Shown: piece after piece, positions 1-9,823 of the stretch
How positions within the stretch are numbered: position 1 is the stretch's first letter
Layout: the number at the start of each line of letters is the position of its first letter
From: Gemmatimonadota bacterium
GTDB lineage: Bacteria; Gemmatimonadota; Gemmatimonadetes; Palauibacterales; Palauibacteraceae
Reading direction: 5' to 3'
NCBI GenBank assembly: GCA_023554245.1
Contig: JAMJQL010000148.1
Coordinates: forward strand, 1-33,561
Length of the DNA: 33,561 nt
The notes under the pieces: generated by a model
The model's database searches: none
What the model saw: only the letters and a program-made list of their open reading frames with translations
Told to the model about the DNA's origin: nothing
Position numbers and translations under genes: made by a program

Positions 1-12
1 GCCCCTGGGGCG

Positions 13-42
13 TTGCGCTCCGGGGGTGTTCCGGGCTATTCT
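13..42 (+). promoter_or_regulatory. Candidate sigma70-type promoter for recF
   Basis: A TTGCGC hexamer at 13-18 and a TATTCT hexamer at 37-42 are separated by 18 nt. They match the -35 and -10 consensus at about 3/6 and 4/6 positions. The expected start site, near 49-50, falls only a few bases before the recF ATG at 53. That fits with the absence of a Shine-Dalgarno sequence in front of recF. Bases 1-12 hold only a short GCCCC/GGGGC inverted repeat, perhaps the tail of an upstream gene or its terminator. The call rests on consensus matching only. Confidence 0.3.
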
Positions 43-52
43 TACGTGATAT

Positions 53-1222
53 ATGCAGACCGCCAGCAGTACTTCGATCCAGGTCGCGGAGCGGGCCGAG
101 CCGGCCTCGCTCCACCGCCTTCTGATCCGGGATTTCAGGAACTTCCGGGAGCTCCGGCTGGATCTGCCGGAGGCCGGCGCGATGATCATCGGGCCGAACG
201 GATCAGGCAAGACAAACCTGCTCGAGGCGATCTACTATCTCGAGGTGTTCCGGTCGTTCCGGGGCGCTCGCGATTCGGATCTCATCAGGTTCGGAGAAGA
301 CGTATTCCGGATCGAGGCGACGATCCAGCGAGACGGAGGGACCGAGGAGCTGGCGGCGGCGTTTCAGAAGACAGGCCGGCGAAAGAAGGTAGAGCGCGAA
401 GGGGCGGAAGTGGACCGGATCACGGGTGCGATCGGGGCCTTCGGCGCGGTCGTGTTCGATCTCGATGACGCGGGTCTGGTGTCCGGGTCGCCCGGCCGAC
501 GGCGTCGATTCCTGGACATCCTCCTGTCGCTGGTGGTGCCGGGTTACGTGGCGGATCTCCAGCGGTATCGTGCGGTCCTCGCGCAGCGCAACGAGGCGCT
601 GCGGGCGGGACGCGACGAAGTGGTCGATGCCTGGACGGAAGGACTGATCGTTCCCGGCGCGAAGCTGATGGCCGCACGTGACGGTTGGGCTCGACGCCGG
701 GCCGATGGATTCCGGGGCTATCACCAGCAGATCTCGGGTGGAGCGGGGGCCTCGCTCGAATACGAGACGTCGCTTTCGGCGCCGCAGGAGGACGTTGGCT
801 GGGAGATGAGATTCCGCAGCGGACTCGAGGCGAGTCGGACGAGAGATTTCCGTCGCGGCTTCACGACCGTCGGCCCGCACAGGGACGACCTGGCGATCCG
901 GGCCGAAGTTGACTCAGACGGCCCGGAGAGAGACCTGCGCAGCTTCGGATCCGGAGGTCAGAAACGGACCGCAGCTATCGCCTTGCGCTTGACGGAAGCG
1001 GACAGCCTGCGCGAAGCGAATGGCAGGGATCCGGTGTACTTGCTCGACGACGTGTTCGCGGAATTGGACCGCGAACGTGCCGAGCGCGTGTTCCGCCTCC
1101 TGGACGAGGGCCGGAGTGGCCAGGTGTTCTTCACGGCGCCGAAGCCGGCCGACATGCCGTTCCGCGATGGTGCGCTGGCCCGCTGGCGGATCAGCGACGG
1201 AGCTCTCCTGGACCATGCCTGA
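53..1222 (+). CDS. recF: DNA replication and repair protein RecF
   Basis: RecF is an SMC-like ATPase that acts with RecO and RecR to load RecA at single-stranded gaps and stalled forks. The 389-aa product has a Walker A motif GPNGSGKT at residues 47-54. The ABC-type signature SFGSGGQ lies at about 297-303, and a Walker B with the acidic pair D332-D333 (YLLDD) follows. The length is only slightly above the usual ~360-370 aa. The ATG at 53 gives a short nonconserved N-terminal extension before the conserved RLLIRDFRNF segment. No Shine-Dalgarno is visible, so the message may be near-leaderless. It is the first gene of a tight + strand block with dciA and gyrB, the classic order near the origin (dnaN would be expected upstream, outside the window). 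The identification is secure. Confidence 0.97.
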   Translation: MQTASSTSIQVAERAEPASLHRLLIRDFRNFRELRLDLPEAGAMIIGPNGSGKTNLLEAIYYLEVFRSFRGARDSDLIRFGEDVFRIEATIQRDGGTEELAAAFQKTGRRKKVEREGAEVDRITGAIGAFGAVVFDLDDAGLVSGSPGRRRRFLDILLSLVVPGYVADLQRYRAVLAQRNEALRAGRDEVVDAWTEGLIVPGAKLMAARDGWARRRADGFRGYHQQISGGAGASLEYETSLSAPQEDVGWEMRFRSGLEASRTRDFRRGFTTVGPHRDDLAIRAEVDSDGPERDLRSFGSGGQKRTAAIALRLTEADSLREANGRDPVYLLDDVFAELDRERAERVFRLLDEGRSGQVFFTAPKPADMPFRDGALARWRISDGALLDHA

Positions 1223-1234
1223 GGATCGGGCCCG

Positions 1235-3524
<2,290 letters not shown>

Positions 3525-3525
3525 G

Positions 3526-4509
3526 ATGGAAACCCGACGTCCGACGAATCCGGCAGCGGAGGAGATCCTCGGCGGGTACTTCCCGGTGCTCGACCACGGC
3601 TTCGTGTCGCTGATCGACTACATGGGAAGCGATGAGTCCATCGAGCAGGCGGCGCGCGTCAGCTACGGGTTCGGAACCCGTAAGACGAGTGCCACTCGGG
3701 GGCTGATCCGATACCTGCGTCGTCACAGGCATACGACCCCCTCCGAGATGGTCGAGCTGAAGTTTCACTGTGCGATGCCGATGTTCGTCGCCAGGCAGTG
3801 GATCCGGCATCGGACCGCGTCCGTGAACGAGTACAGCGGACGCTACAGCCTTATGCCACTGCTCTTCTATCGCCCCGGGTACGAGCAGTTCGCCATGCAG
3901 AGCGAATCGAATCGCCAGGGACGGGAGGGAGAGCCTGCGGGAGCCGAGGTCTACGGGGAGGCCGTGCGGCGCTGGGATGAGCTTCGCCAGTCCTCGGCTG
4001 ACACCTACGGATGGCTGGTCGGGGAAGAAGTCGCGCGAGAGCTGGCCCGGATCGATCTGCCGCTGTCGACCTACACGCAGTGGTACTGGAAGATCGACCT
4101 CCACAACCTGTTTCACTTCCTGAGCCTTCGCGCCGACCCGCACGCACAATGGGAGATCCGGGCCTTTGCCGAGGTGATGGCGGGTATGCTGAAGCGTGTC
4201 GCTCCACTCAGCTACGAGGCATGGCTGGACTACGAGTTCTGCGGATCGCACATGAGTCACGGAGAGCTCGAAGTGATGCGTGCCCTGCTGGTCGCGGACG
4301 ACGAGGAGCTATCGGTGAGATCCGACGCGCCATCACTTTCGCTCGAGCGCCTGAAGTCGTTCGGGCTCTCGGCGCGCGAGGCGCGTGAACTTCTCCACAA
4401 GCTGGGGCCCGCCAGGCGACCGGACTTCGAACTGAATCTCTCCGAAATGAAGCCGGCGGAGGAGTTCGAGAGCCGGATGCGAGAGGCCGTTCCCGGGGAC
4501 TTCGAGTGA
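3526..4509 (+). CDS. thyX: Flavin-dependent thymidylate synthase ThyX
   Basis: ThyX makes dTMP from dUMP using methylenetetrahydrofolate and FAD/NADPH, independently of ThyA. The 327-aa product contains the signature RHRx7SxR exactly: R94-H95-R96, seven residues, S104-G105-R106. It is preceded by the conserved PMFVARQWIRHRT context. A second conserved His-rich block is KIDLHNLFHFLSLR. The protein is longer than the ~220-250-aa ThyX of Thermotoga or mycobacteria and belongs to the longer version with a C-terminal extension. The ATG at 3526 begins one nucleotide after the gyrB TGA; an upstream in-frame start would overlap gyrB and lacks support. The gene sits in a replication block, which fits a DNA precursor role. 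No thyA or folA is seen in the window. Confidence 0.95.
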   Translation: METRRPTNPAAEEILGGYFPVLDHGFVSLIDYMGSDESIEQAARVSYGFGTRKTSATRGLIRYLRRHRHTTPSEMVELKFHCAMPMFVARQWIRHRTASVNEYSGRYSLMPLLFYRPGYEQFAMQSESNRQGREGEPAGAEVYGEAVRRWDELRQSSADTYGWLVGEEVARELARIDLPLSTYTQWYWKIDLHNLFHFLSLRADPHAQWEIRAFAEVMAGMLKRVAPLSYEAWLDYEFCGSHMSHGELEVMRALLVADDEELSVRSDAPSLSLERLKSFGLSAREARELLHKLGPARRPDFELNLSEMKPAEEFESRMREAVPGDFE

Positions 4510-4643
4510 ACCGGAGGCACTTTACCGCCGTTCGTTCGTAGAACGGGAGGATGGCGTGCGGGGCAGGGCCCCGACGCCGCGGCTTCGCAGGGGCGGAGTC
4601 CGCGTGATCGGTGGGTGTGGCGGCTACAGGTGGAGGCTCTCTC
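4510..4643. other. Intergenic region between thyX and the secreted trio
   Basis: This 134-bp gap holds two small inverted repeats. One has arms CCGTTC (4528-4533) and GAACGG (4541-4546) with a 7-nt loop. The other has arms CGGGGC (4559-4564) and GCCCCG (4568-4573) with loop AGG. Neither is followed by a T tract, so they are not convincing intrinsic terminators. A GGAGG at 4632-4636 serves the next gene. No convincing promoter hexamers were found. Confidence 0.5.
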
Positions 4644-5711
4644 ATGTCCGGTCTGGCTCGCAGGGGACACGCACGCGGGACGCGCTGCGACGGCTCGACG
4701 CCCGAGCAGAGCATTCGATTGGCTGCGCTGTTCCTGGTCTTTTCGCTCCCCGTCTATCCAGCACTGCCCCGAGCGGCTCATGCGCAGGGGTCGGGTGTTT
4801 CGACCCAGGACGCCTTCTCGCAATTGGAATCGAGCGCGGGGAGCCGAAAGGCGGGAGCATTTCCCTTCGACTACCAGCACCTGGTCTTCTACCCGTCGGC
4901 GGCCGGTGAAGTCGATCTGTGGACGGCAGTCAGTGTGCACGCAGGCCGCGTTCGGGGCGTATTCGAAGGCGGTTGGAAGTACGAGCTCGAACTTCGGACG
5001 ATCATCTATCGCGACGGTGAAGAGATCGCCCGTGACGAGTCGCGCGTTCGGCACTTGCTCAACGCGCTCATCCCGCCCAGGACCACGGATGGATTCCCGA
5101 TCCAGACCCGAATCCGGGTTCTTCCGGGTGAGTACAGGTACAGGATCGAGGTACGGGATCTCAACTGGGAGGGAGATCGGGCTCTGAACGTTCAGGAGGG
5201 AGAGGTCGTAGTGCCTCCATTCGACCGAACCGGTCCGTTCGTCAGTTCCGTAGCCGTCGCGGCGGACTCGGGGGGCGCCTGGAGTCCATCTCCCGGCGTC
5301 GAACTGAAGCTGAACGCCGCGAAGATGGTACAGACGGATGCGCGGCCCTTCGTCTACTTCGAGGTATATGGGCTGACGCCCGGCGAGACGCACAGGGGAG
5401 AGGTGCGGCTCGTTTCGAATTGGGCGCCGATGGGAAAGGGAGAGACCTTCACGGGTGTCCGGCAGCCTTTCCAGCTCCAGTATAGAGGGACGACGCCCGA
5501 TGAGCCTGAGCGCCCTGTACGGTCAGTCCTGCGGCTCGAAATGAAGGACACCCGGCCAGGTCCATACAAGGTGCTCGTACGCTTTACGGACGCTGCGACG
5601 GGTGAGAAGACCGAGGTGCGAGCGACTGAGATCAGGGTGCGAGATCCGGAAGACCGCGGCGCGGAACAGCCGATCGCAGAGGTCGGAGACGAGGTAAGGG
5701 GAGGACGATGA
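4644..5711 (+). CDS. Secreted protein, C-terminal module of the GWxTD-associated trio
   Basis: The 355-aa product has a basic N terminus, a hydrophobic stretch (LAALFLVFSLPVYPALP) and an AHAQG signal-peptidase-like site near residue 48, so it is probably exported. The mature part has two beta-rich halves. Residues ~60-195 contain LPGEYRYRIEVRD, and residues ~200-330 begin with SSVAVAADSGGAW. Both halves align by eye with the C-terminal parts of the two following proteins (for example SDVAVASDSGGSW and SDIAVAPDSGGAW). It lacks their N-terminal helical and GWxTD-like region. The ATG at 4644 is chosen because GGAGG (4632-4636) lies 7 nt upstream; a GTG at 4611 is an in-frame alternative. Its stop overlaps the next start (ATGA), indicating coupling. 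The molecular function is unknown. Confidence 0.8.
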   Translation: MSGLARRGHARGTRCDGSTPEQSIRLAALFLVFSLPVYPALPRAAHAQGSGVSTQDAFSQLESSAGSRKAGAFPFDYQHLVFYPSAAGEVDLWTAVSVHAGRVRGVFEGGWKYELELRTIIYRDGEEIARDESRVRHLLNALIPPRTTDGFPIQTRIRVLPGEYRYRIEVRDLNWEGDRALNVQEGEVVVPPFDRTGPFVSSVAVAADSGGAWSPSPGVELKLNAAKMVQTDARPFVYFEVYGLTPGETHRGEVRLVSNWAPMGKGETFTGVRQPFQLQYRGTTPDEPERPVRSVLRLEMKDTRPGPYKVLVRFTDAATGEKTEVRATEIRVRDPEDRGAEQPIAEVGDEVRGGR

Positions 5712-7807
5712 TGCGGCGATCGAGGCAGCGAATTCGACGGAATCGGTTTCTCGAGCTTCCCCTGCGCGCCGGATTGATCGCGGCGGCTGCAATTCTGGGG
5801 CTCGGACCGACCGGAGTCGAAGGCCAGACGATGCCGACACAGGTCTACTTCGATCTCGGCAACGCGGGGCACGAAAAACTCGCCAAGCGGATCTCGAAGA
5901 AACTGGAACTTCGGGCCGACCCCGATGGAGACGACGTCGTCGGGCTTCTGAAGCGTTGGGAGGAAGAGACCGGCGGGCCGGTGACGGGTTGGGATCAGGT
6001 AGCCGTGGCGCGCCTGTGGATTCGGGCCGACAATCCCGATTCGGCCCAGGTGGCCCTCGATCTTGCCCGCAATTCGGGTGACGTGCCCGAGGCGGCCCTT
6101 CTGCTGGATGAGGCCCGAATAGAGTTCCTCCGGGGCAATCCGGATCTTGCGGCGGCAGCCTACTGGAAGGGCTGCCGATCCGCGGATGAGGCCGCGTCAC
6201 TGGAATACTGGCTGGACATCGAGTCGCTGGCGACGCCGGCCGAAATGGAAGAATGGGATCGGTTTCGACGGCTTCCCGTTCCACAGCGCGACCTCTGCGC
6301 CCAGTTGCGCCGCTTCTGGGCGGAGCGTTCGCTGGCGTCGGGCTTGCCGCTCGACGCCCGGATGAGCCTGCACTACGAGAGGGTTCGCCGCGCGATGGAC
6401 GTCTACCGAAGACGCGGTGGAAAGAAATCGCCCACGTTCACCAATGACCTCGGTCGACCCCGCAACGCGATGTTCGATGATCGCGGCCTGATCTTCGTGC
6501 GTTTCGGAGAGCCGGATCGCGTCACGTCTTTCGCGGGCAATCCTTCTCTCCCTTCGGATATCGTGAGCGCAGAGTGCTATCAGCCCAACGAGTCCTGGGC
6601 CTACGATTATCCGGGCGCGACGAGGGTCTACCACTTCAGTGCCTCGGGCGGCATCGACGATTACTGGTTGATCGAGAACCTGGGCCTGGTATATCGGTGC
6701 GGAAACCCGACGGCCGGCGCGAGCGGGACCGGCGTCAGGGCGCGCCTCACTCCCGTCAACGAGAATCGGTTCGTGCCGATGGGGACAGCGGCGGCCCTGG
6801 TTCTGACCGATCTGTACATGTCCCGACAGGGCCTGGACACGCGGTACGCGCAGGCGGCGTCCCGCATGTCCGACCGCAGCGCGCAGGTGACCCTCAACAG
6901 CTCGGGAGGCAAGGCCCTCGAGGCGACCAAGGTGCTGCAGGAGGAGCGGATCTGGACCCGGGAGGACGGGGAGTTCGCCATCTCCACGATACCCGAGCGT
7001 CCGGAGGTGAAGGAAGACGTCCGGATCCTGATCGAGGAGCTCCAGTATCTCGCCGTCGATGGTGATTCCAGCCGCGTGTGGCTCAACGGTGTGGTCGAGG
7101 GACAGAATCTGACACCGGCGGCGGAACCCGGCGGAGGCTACCGTTACCACGTGGATGCTCGCTGGGTTCTCGTTGACGAGTTCGGTGAGCTGCGACGCGT
7201 GCAGTCGAGCTTCGAGGCGGTCTCACGACAGCGACTCGGGCGGGACCAGAGCATACCCGTCCGATTGGCGGTCGAACTCCCGGCTGGAGAGTACCGGTAT
7301 ACCTTCATCGCGCGGGATGGCTTCGATGGGTCGGTGCAGGGGAAACCGAGCGGGAACTTCCACCGCGGCCAGATCCTGGTGCGCAGCTTCGCGGTGGCGA
7401 TTCCGGACCTGTCGGACGTGGCGGTCGCCTCGGATTCCGGCGGCAGCTGGCAGCCCGCGGGCCCCGGTGGCACCGTCGTCGGCATCCGCCCGAGTCCGGC
7501 CCACCTGACCGGTCCGGACGGTGTCGCGTTCGTCTACTTCGAGACCTATGGCCTGGGACCGGGCGCGCGCTACACGACCCACGTGCGGCTCGAGCCGCTG
7601 GATGGGGATGGCGATCCATTCGATCTCTCGTTCCCGGGCGAAGCGCCGATGGAGCCCGGGCCACGGGTGGGACGAGTCCTGCGGCTCGACCTGTCCGACT
7701 CGGAGCCCGGCACCTACCGCATGTCGCTGAGCGTCGAAGACGACTCGCGGGGCGAACGCACTCTTCCGTTCGACACGGAGATCGTGGTTCGCAATCAGCG
7801 GAACTGA
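5708..7807 (+). CDS. GWxTD-like domain secreted protein (trio member 2)
   Basis: The 699-aa protein has an export signal (hydrophobic residues ~17-38 ending VEGQ). An alpha-helical, TPR-like region follows (~40-220), including ADNPDSAQVALDLA. A segment resembling the GWxTD family core comes next: FDDRGLIFVRFGEPDR at ~256-271, then NESWAYDYPGATRVYHF at ~294. The last ~260 residues form two beta-rich modules, the final one starting SDVAVASDSGGSW (~569). The literal GWxTD residues are replaced by MFDDRG. GWxTD proteins are known from Gemmatimonadota and Acidobacteriota but have no assigned function. A strong GGGGAGG at 5698-5704 precedes two tandem ATGs (5708, 5711); the second has better spacing. 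It overlaps the previous gene by 4 nt and is followed 4 nt later by its paralogue. Confidence 0.82.
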   Translation: MMRRSRQRIRRNRFLELPLRAGLIAAAAILGLGPTGVEGQTMPTQVYFDLGNAGHEKLAKRISKKLELRADPDGDDVVGLLKRWEEETGGPVTGWDQVAVARLWIRADNPDSAQVALDLARNSGDVPEAALLLDEARIEFLRGNPDLAAAAYWKGCRSADEAASLEYWLDIESLATPAEMEEWDRFRRLPVPQRDLCAQLRRFWAERSLASGLPLDARMSLHYERVRRAMDVYRRRGGKKSPTFTNDLGRPRNAMFDDRGLIFVRFGEPDRVTSFAGNPSLPSDIVSAECYQPNESWAYDYPGATRVYHFSASGGIDDYWLIENLGLVYRCGNPTAGASGTGVRARLTPVNENRFVPMGTAAALVLTDLYMSRQGLDTRYAQAASRMSDRSAQVTLNSSGGKALEATKVLQEERIWTREDGEFAISTIPERPEVKEDVRILIEELQYLAVDGDSSRVWLNGVVEGQNLTPAAEPGGGYRYHVDARWVLVDEFGELRRVQSSFEAVSRQRLGRDQSIPVRLAVELPAGEYRYTFIARDGFDGSVQGKPSGNFHRGQILVRSFAVAIPDLSDVAVASDSGGSWQPAGPGGTVVGIRPSPAHLTGPDGVAFVYFETYGLGPGARYTTHVRLEPLDGDGDPFDLSFPGEAPMEPGPRVGRVLRLDLSDSEPGTYRMSLSVEDDSRGERTLPFDTEIVVRNQRN

Positions 7808-7811
7808 TCCG

Positions 7812-9776
7812 ATGCCTTCCGTGCGCATGCGTCGGCTGGTCGCTGCCGTCGTCTGCATGGCCGGGCTGGTGGCGGCCGGTGAGACAAGCGCGCAGTCGAT
7901 GCCGGGTCCGGTCTATTACGACCTGTACGAGCGTGGTGCAGGTGACCTGGCGGAACGGATGCAGCGCCGACTCGAACCTCGCGCCGATCCAGACCGCGGT
8001 GACGTCGAAGACCTGCTCAGGCGCTGGGAGCGATCCACCGGCGGGCCGCGCGACAGCTGGGACTGGCTGGCGGTTTCCCGGCTATGGGTGCGGGCGGGAG
8101 ATGCCGATCGGGCAGCGGATGCTCTCGAACGCGCAGGGGAGGGCATTCCCGACGCACTCCGCCGGCTGGAGCTGGCACGAATCGGATTCCTCGAGGGACG
8201 TGACGACGCCACCGTCCACTGGTGGGCAGCCTGCGCCACCGCCACCGAGGAATCCGCTCTGGAAGCATGGACCGATCTCGTTCCGCTGGCTACTCCCGAT
8301 GAGATAGAGGCCTGGGACCGGTTTCGCGCGCTTCCCGCCGGTCAACGGGACGATTGCGCATTCTTCCGCCGCTTCCTGAACCGACGCGCGATCGCGTCCG
8401 GCCTGACGCCCGACGCGCGTCTCGAGCAGCACTACCGGCGACTCCGGCATGCCCGGGATCTCTACCGCAGACGCGGGAAGGAGACCGGCACCACGACGAT
8501 GCGCCACGGGCTGCCCCGCAGCCCGGCCTTCGATGACCGTGGAACGCTCTACCTGCGAATGGGTGAACCCGATCGTTCTGCCTCGTTCCAGGCCGACGAG
8601 TGCTATGAACCGAACGTCACCTGGGCCTACGAGGATCCGGACGGGATACGGCTCTACCACCTTTCGTCGCTCGGCGGCACCGATGACTGGTGGCTGCTCG
8701 AGAACCTCGCAGGCGTGTTCCGCTGCCCCGTGGACCCCGCCACCGGTCGGATCATCCGCACTCGAAATCCGATGGTCGCCCTCTCACCGGTACTGCCGCT
8801 GATCCCGGCCTGGCTTCTGGCGGATCTGTACAACTCCCGGTCCGTTCTCGACCCGGAATACGCTCGCATGGCCAACCGTTTCGACCGGAATCGGACGATC
8901 GAGCAGCTGCAGATCGAAAGAAATATGACCGGGGCGGATGCCCGTACCGCGATCGACGGGATACCCGAGCGGCCTGACGTGGACCTGGCCCTGAACTTCG
9001 ACCGCGAGTGGCTTCAGTTCCGGTCTCCGCGTCCGATGCAGACGCGGGTCTGGGTGAACGTGGAGCTGCCGGGAAGCGAAGTCGAAGCGGTGATCCGTTC
9101 CGGGATCAGTCCGCGTCTAGAAGCCGTGTTGACCCTGCTCGACGAGGATGAAGAGGTCCTCGTGACCGTTCCGGCGGAGTTCGACCTCGATCCTGCCGAA
9201 GCGTCCGATCCGAACGCGGTCCTCGGTTTGAGAATCCCTGCCGAGGTGCCTCCGGGGCGGTATGCCACCCTCTTCCAGGTTCGGTTTCCGGCATCGGAGG
9301 ATGGCCGCGCCCGGGGCAACTTCGTGGCAGATTCTCTCGTGGTTCGCGACTTCGGCGGGGCGCTGCCCCTGCTCTCCGACATAGCGGTCGCACCGGATTC
9401 CGGCGGAGCCTGGAGACCACGCCCCGGACTGGCCATGCGGCCGTCTCCATCGCATCGGACCGGCGCAGATGGCGTCGCCTGGATCTATCTCGAGGCATAC
9501 AACATGACGCCCGGCGGAGCGTACACGGCCCGAGTACGACTGCAGGAAGCAGAGGCCGTTGGCACCGATCCGCCGGCATTCGAGCAGGAGTACTCGGGCA
9601 CGGCCGCGTCGGGGGCGCGAATCCTGTCGCCGGTGATTCTCCGCCTCGAGCTGAACGAGGTGCCGGCGGGCGATTATGAGCTGAACGTTCGCCTCACCGA
9701 CAGTGCGACCGGAGTGCGAACTCTCGATTCCAGGACGAGGCTGGTGATCCCGGCGAGCGTCGACGCACGTCCTTAG
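7812..9776 (+). CDS. GWxTD-like domain secreted protein (trio member 3)
   Basis: The 654-aa protein is a full-length paralogue of the preceding one. A signal peptide is clear (basic start, hydrophobic ~9-23, TSAQS cleavage region). Parallel landmarks follow: VYYDLYERG, RADPDRGDVEDLLRRWE, LATPDEIEAWDRFRALP, HYRRLRHARDLYRRRG, then the GWxTD-like core FDDRGTLYLRMGEPDR (~240-255). VTWAYEDPDGIRLYHL comes next. The C-terminal beta modules include SDIAVAPDSGGAWRP (~522). It starts 4 nt after the upstream stop with only a weak ribosome binding site, so it is likely part of one operon. It converges with gyrA; a small CCGAG/CTCGG hairpin (9778-9790) lies just past the stop. The role is unknown; an envelope or extracytoplasmic location is inferred. 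Confidence 0.82.
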   Translation: MPSVRMRRLVAAVVCMAGLVAAGETSAQSMPGPVYYDLYERGAGDLAERMQRRLEPRADPDRGDVEDLLRRWERSTGGPRDSWDWLAVSRLWVRAGDADRAADALERAGEGIPDALRRLELARIGFLEGRDDATVHWWAACATATEESALEAWTDLVPLATPDEIEAWDRFRALPAGQRDDCAFFRRFLNRRAIASGLTPDARLEQHYRRLRHARDLYRRRGKETGTTTMRHGLPRSPAFDDRGTLYLRMGEPDRSASFQADECYEPNVTWAYEDPDGIRLYHLSSLGGTDDWWLLENLAGVFRCPVDPATGRIIRTRNPMVALSPVLPLIPAWLLADLYNSRSVLDPEYARMANRFDRNRTIEQLQIERNMTGADARTAIDGIPERPDVDLALNFDREWLQFRSPRPMQTRVWVNVELPGSEVEAVIRSGISPRLEAVLTLLDEDEEVLVTVPAEFDLDPAEASDPNAVLGLRIPAEVPPGRYATLFQVRFPASEDGRARGNFVADSLVVRDFGGALPLLSDIAVAPDSGGAWRPRPGLAMRPSPSHRTGADGVAWIYLEAYNMTPGGAYTARVRLQEAEAVGTDPPAFEQEYSGTAASGARILSPVILRLELNEVPAGDYELNVRLTDSATGVRTLDSRTRLVIPASVDARP

Positions 9777-9823
9777 CCCGAGGGTCTCGGAGCGGGACTG
9801 CGGCAGTCGACTTCGCCCGACGC

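Noticed and set aside
9778-9790. CCGAG/CTCGG inverted repeat between convergent genes as a bidirectional terminator
   Set aside because: The stem is only 5 bp and neither side has a T tract.
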